Origin: Photobacterium pectinilyticum
Lineage (GTDB): Bacteria > Pseudomonadota > Gammaproteobacteria > Enterobacterales > Vibrionaceae
NCBI RefSeq assembly: GCF_024357955.1
Contig: NZ_JANEYT010000018.1
Coordinates: 1-64,000 of the forward strand
Length of the DNA: 64,000 nucleotides
Direction: 5' to 3'
Shown: positions 63,094 through 64,000 of the stretch, piece by piece
Numbering within the stretch: position 1 is the first letter of the stretch
Layout of the letters: every line of letters starts with the position of its first letter
Position numbers and translations under genes: made by a program
Notes under the pieces: model-generated
Database searches by the model: none
What the model was told of the DNA's origin: nothing
Seen by the model: the letters and a program-made list of their open reading frames with translations, nothing else

Positions 63094-63390
63094 CTATTGA
63101 TAAAATTTCCGTTTCATTGGATCCAAAACAGTTTTGCTTTCCGGGAGTGGCCATAGACCCTTAAACCAGAGGTAATGAAACAAAAAACCTGGCGGGAACC
63201 TTGCCGTAATTTTTACTTGTAAAAACGCAATACCAATCCCTACGATCAAGCCGTAGTTTGTCATATCAAGCATTACACCTATCGCTGTTAAAACGACGAC
63301 CGGTGCAACCTCAGTGACCGCAAAAGGACCGACCATTTTCGGTTCATTTACACGGATCGGTACAACGCTCTGATTGCGTTCTACCTGCAT
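63094..63390 (-). CDS. traL: Conjugation protein TraL
   Basis: The 98-residue VirB3-like protein has two membrane segments (VVVLTAIGVMLDMTNYGLIVGIGIAFL) and the TraL-like C-terminal RFPPGFLFHYLWFKGLWPLPESK. It lies at the usual place between traA and traE. Confidence 0.85.
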   Translation of the reverse strand: MQVERNQSVVPIRVNEPKMVGPFAVTEVAPVVVLTAIGVMLDMTNYGLIVGIGIAFLQVKITARFPPGFLFHYLWFKGLWPLPESKTVLDPMKRKFYQ

Positions 63391-63484
63391 GCGATTGCCT
63401 GAAAAAAATTGTGGTTTGAGAGGCTTTAATACTAAAAGATTTCGGCGGGGTTTTGAAGATTTTATTTCTGTAGATCAAGTAAAA

Positions 63485-63514
63485 CAGGTGTGAACAAATT
63501 AATGCTCACACCTG
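63485..63514 (-). terminator. Attenuator hairpin between traA and traL
   Basis: CAGGTGTGA and TCACACCTG form a perfect 9-bp stem around a 12-nt loop. On the minus strand it is followed by TTTTAC. A partial terminator here would keep pilin expression higher than that of the downstream assembly genes. Confidence 0.55.
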
Positions 63515-63545
63515 CTTTCAAAAGTTGGTTAGTGCTGTAGAATTT

Positions 63546-63914
63546 TTAAAGCGGTAGCATTTGCAAAATTGAAGTAGAAGCATCTAGAGTATCTTCGATA
63601 AATTCAGATGCGTTCGAAAGAACAACAAGTGAAACCGCTGAAGCAACAAAGCCCATTAGGTTTGGAGAAACGACAGAGAAAACAACAACCGCAATCAGCG
63701 TCATCATCATCAATGTTTTACCAACGTTACCTGTTGCCATGGTAGAAATTTCAGTCCAGATTGATTCCATATTTGAGTCAACACCAGACGTTGCTGTTGC
63801 AGCAATTACATCTTGAGAAAATACAATTGCGATAACAGATAAAGTTACTAGCATGAAGAATGAAGTTTTATTTTCAGAAATCCAAGTAGCTAGGTTTTGC
63901 ATAGTTTTTTCCAT
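63546..63914 (-). CDS. traA: F-type pilin TraA precursor
   Basis: The 122-residue product has a long leader with cleavage likely at VIAATATSG and two hydrophobic segments in the mature part (LMMMTLIAVVVFSVVSPNLMGFVASAVSLVVL), as in F-type pilins. AAGGAG precedes the ATG. It is the first gene of the traA-L-E-K-B-V-C order. Confidence 0.75.
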   Translation of the reverse strand: MEKTMQNLATWISENKTSFFMLVTLSVIAIVFSQDVIAATATSGVDSNMESIWTEISTMATGNVGKTLMMMTLIAVVVFSVVSPNLMGFVASAVSLVVLSNASEFIEDTLDASTSILQMLPL

Positions 63915-64000
63915 GGTTAAATCTCCTTTTTAAAGGTGTATAGATAAATTTTGGGCGCAATGACCCATTAACACTATTGCTCGTCAAAACAACGTGTTAG
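63915..64000 (-). promoter_or_regulatory. Leader of the tra operon
   Basis: The 86 bp before traA contain its ribosome binding site (AAGGAG). No promoter can be named because the window ends. Confidence 0.3.

Overview
The window looks like part of a large, low-copy conjugative plasmid from a Vibrionaceae host (Vibrio or Photobacterium type). The reasons are two replication-partition modules, an F-type transfer operon running off the right edge, AT-rich intergenic DNA, and a replication initiator resembling RctB of the second Vibrio chromosome. All assignments come from reading the sequence and from remembered family motifs; no database search was run.

Layout. 0-3.3 kb: a TnpB-only IS200/IS605-group element, a diguanylate cyclase and an unknown gene. 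3.7-10.5 kb: a 1653-residue DNA methyltransferase-helicase fusion and a PRTRC-type ParB. 10.6-17.8 kb: replicon 1, with eighteen 43-44 bp repeats, five GATC-containing iterons, an RctB-like initiator and parA-parB. 18-24.2 kb: replicon 2, a P1-like unit of 22-bp iterons, Rep_3 initiator, parA, parB and a probable parS, all on the minus strand and flanked by two IS right ends in direct orientation. 24.3-37.5 kb: accessory cargo between two direct copies of a ~110-bp repeat with a 16-bp palindrome. It holds a GIY-YIG/Sel1 protein, large unknown proteins, a tyrosine recombinase, a LysR-controlled peroxidase/membrane gene set and an orphan antitoxin. 37.9-50 kb: the PRTRC cassette (E, C, three F-like paralogues, B, ThiF), many small genes, a plasmid-borne DNA polymerase sliding clamp and a DksA/TraR-like protein. 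50-54 kb: an orphan ParB, a broken GHKL ATPase and a TnpB remnant. 54-64 kb, minus strand: an HD-GYP protein, then traC, traV, a DsbC-like protein without CxxC, a TrbI-like protein, traB, traK, traE, traL and pilin traA.

The most notable signal is a 35-bp promoter-like element: (T/A)AGATCAATT, exactly 19 nt, then a -10-like hexamer. It occurs nine times, each 36-41 nt before a plausible start codon once the starts at 38.0 and 47.7 kb are adjusted. It precedes the methyltransferase-helicase, the PRTRC ParB, PRTRC E, a small gene with the third F paralogue, PRTRC B-ThiF, the sliding clamp and three unknown or broken genes. It was not seen at the replication, partition, transfer or cargo genes. 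This ties the PRTRC cassette, the helicase and the clamp into one probable regulon. The plasmid also carries both a c-di-GMP synthase and a probable c-di-GMP phosphodiesterase.
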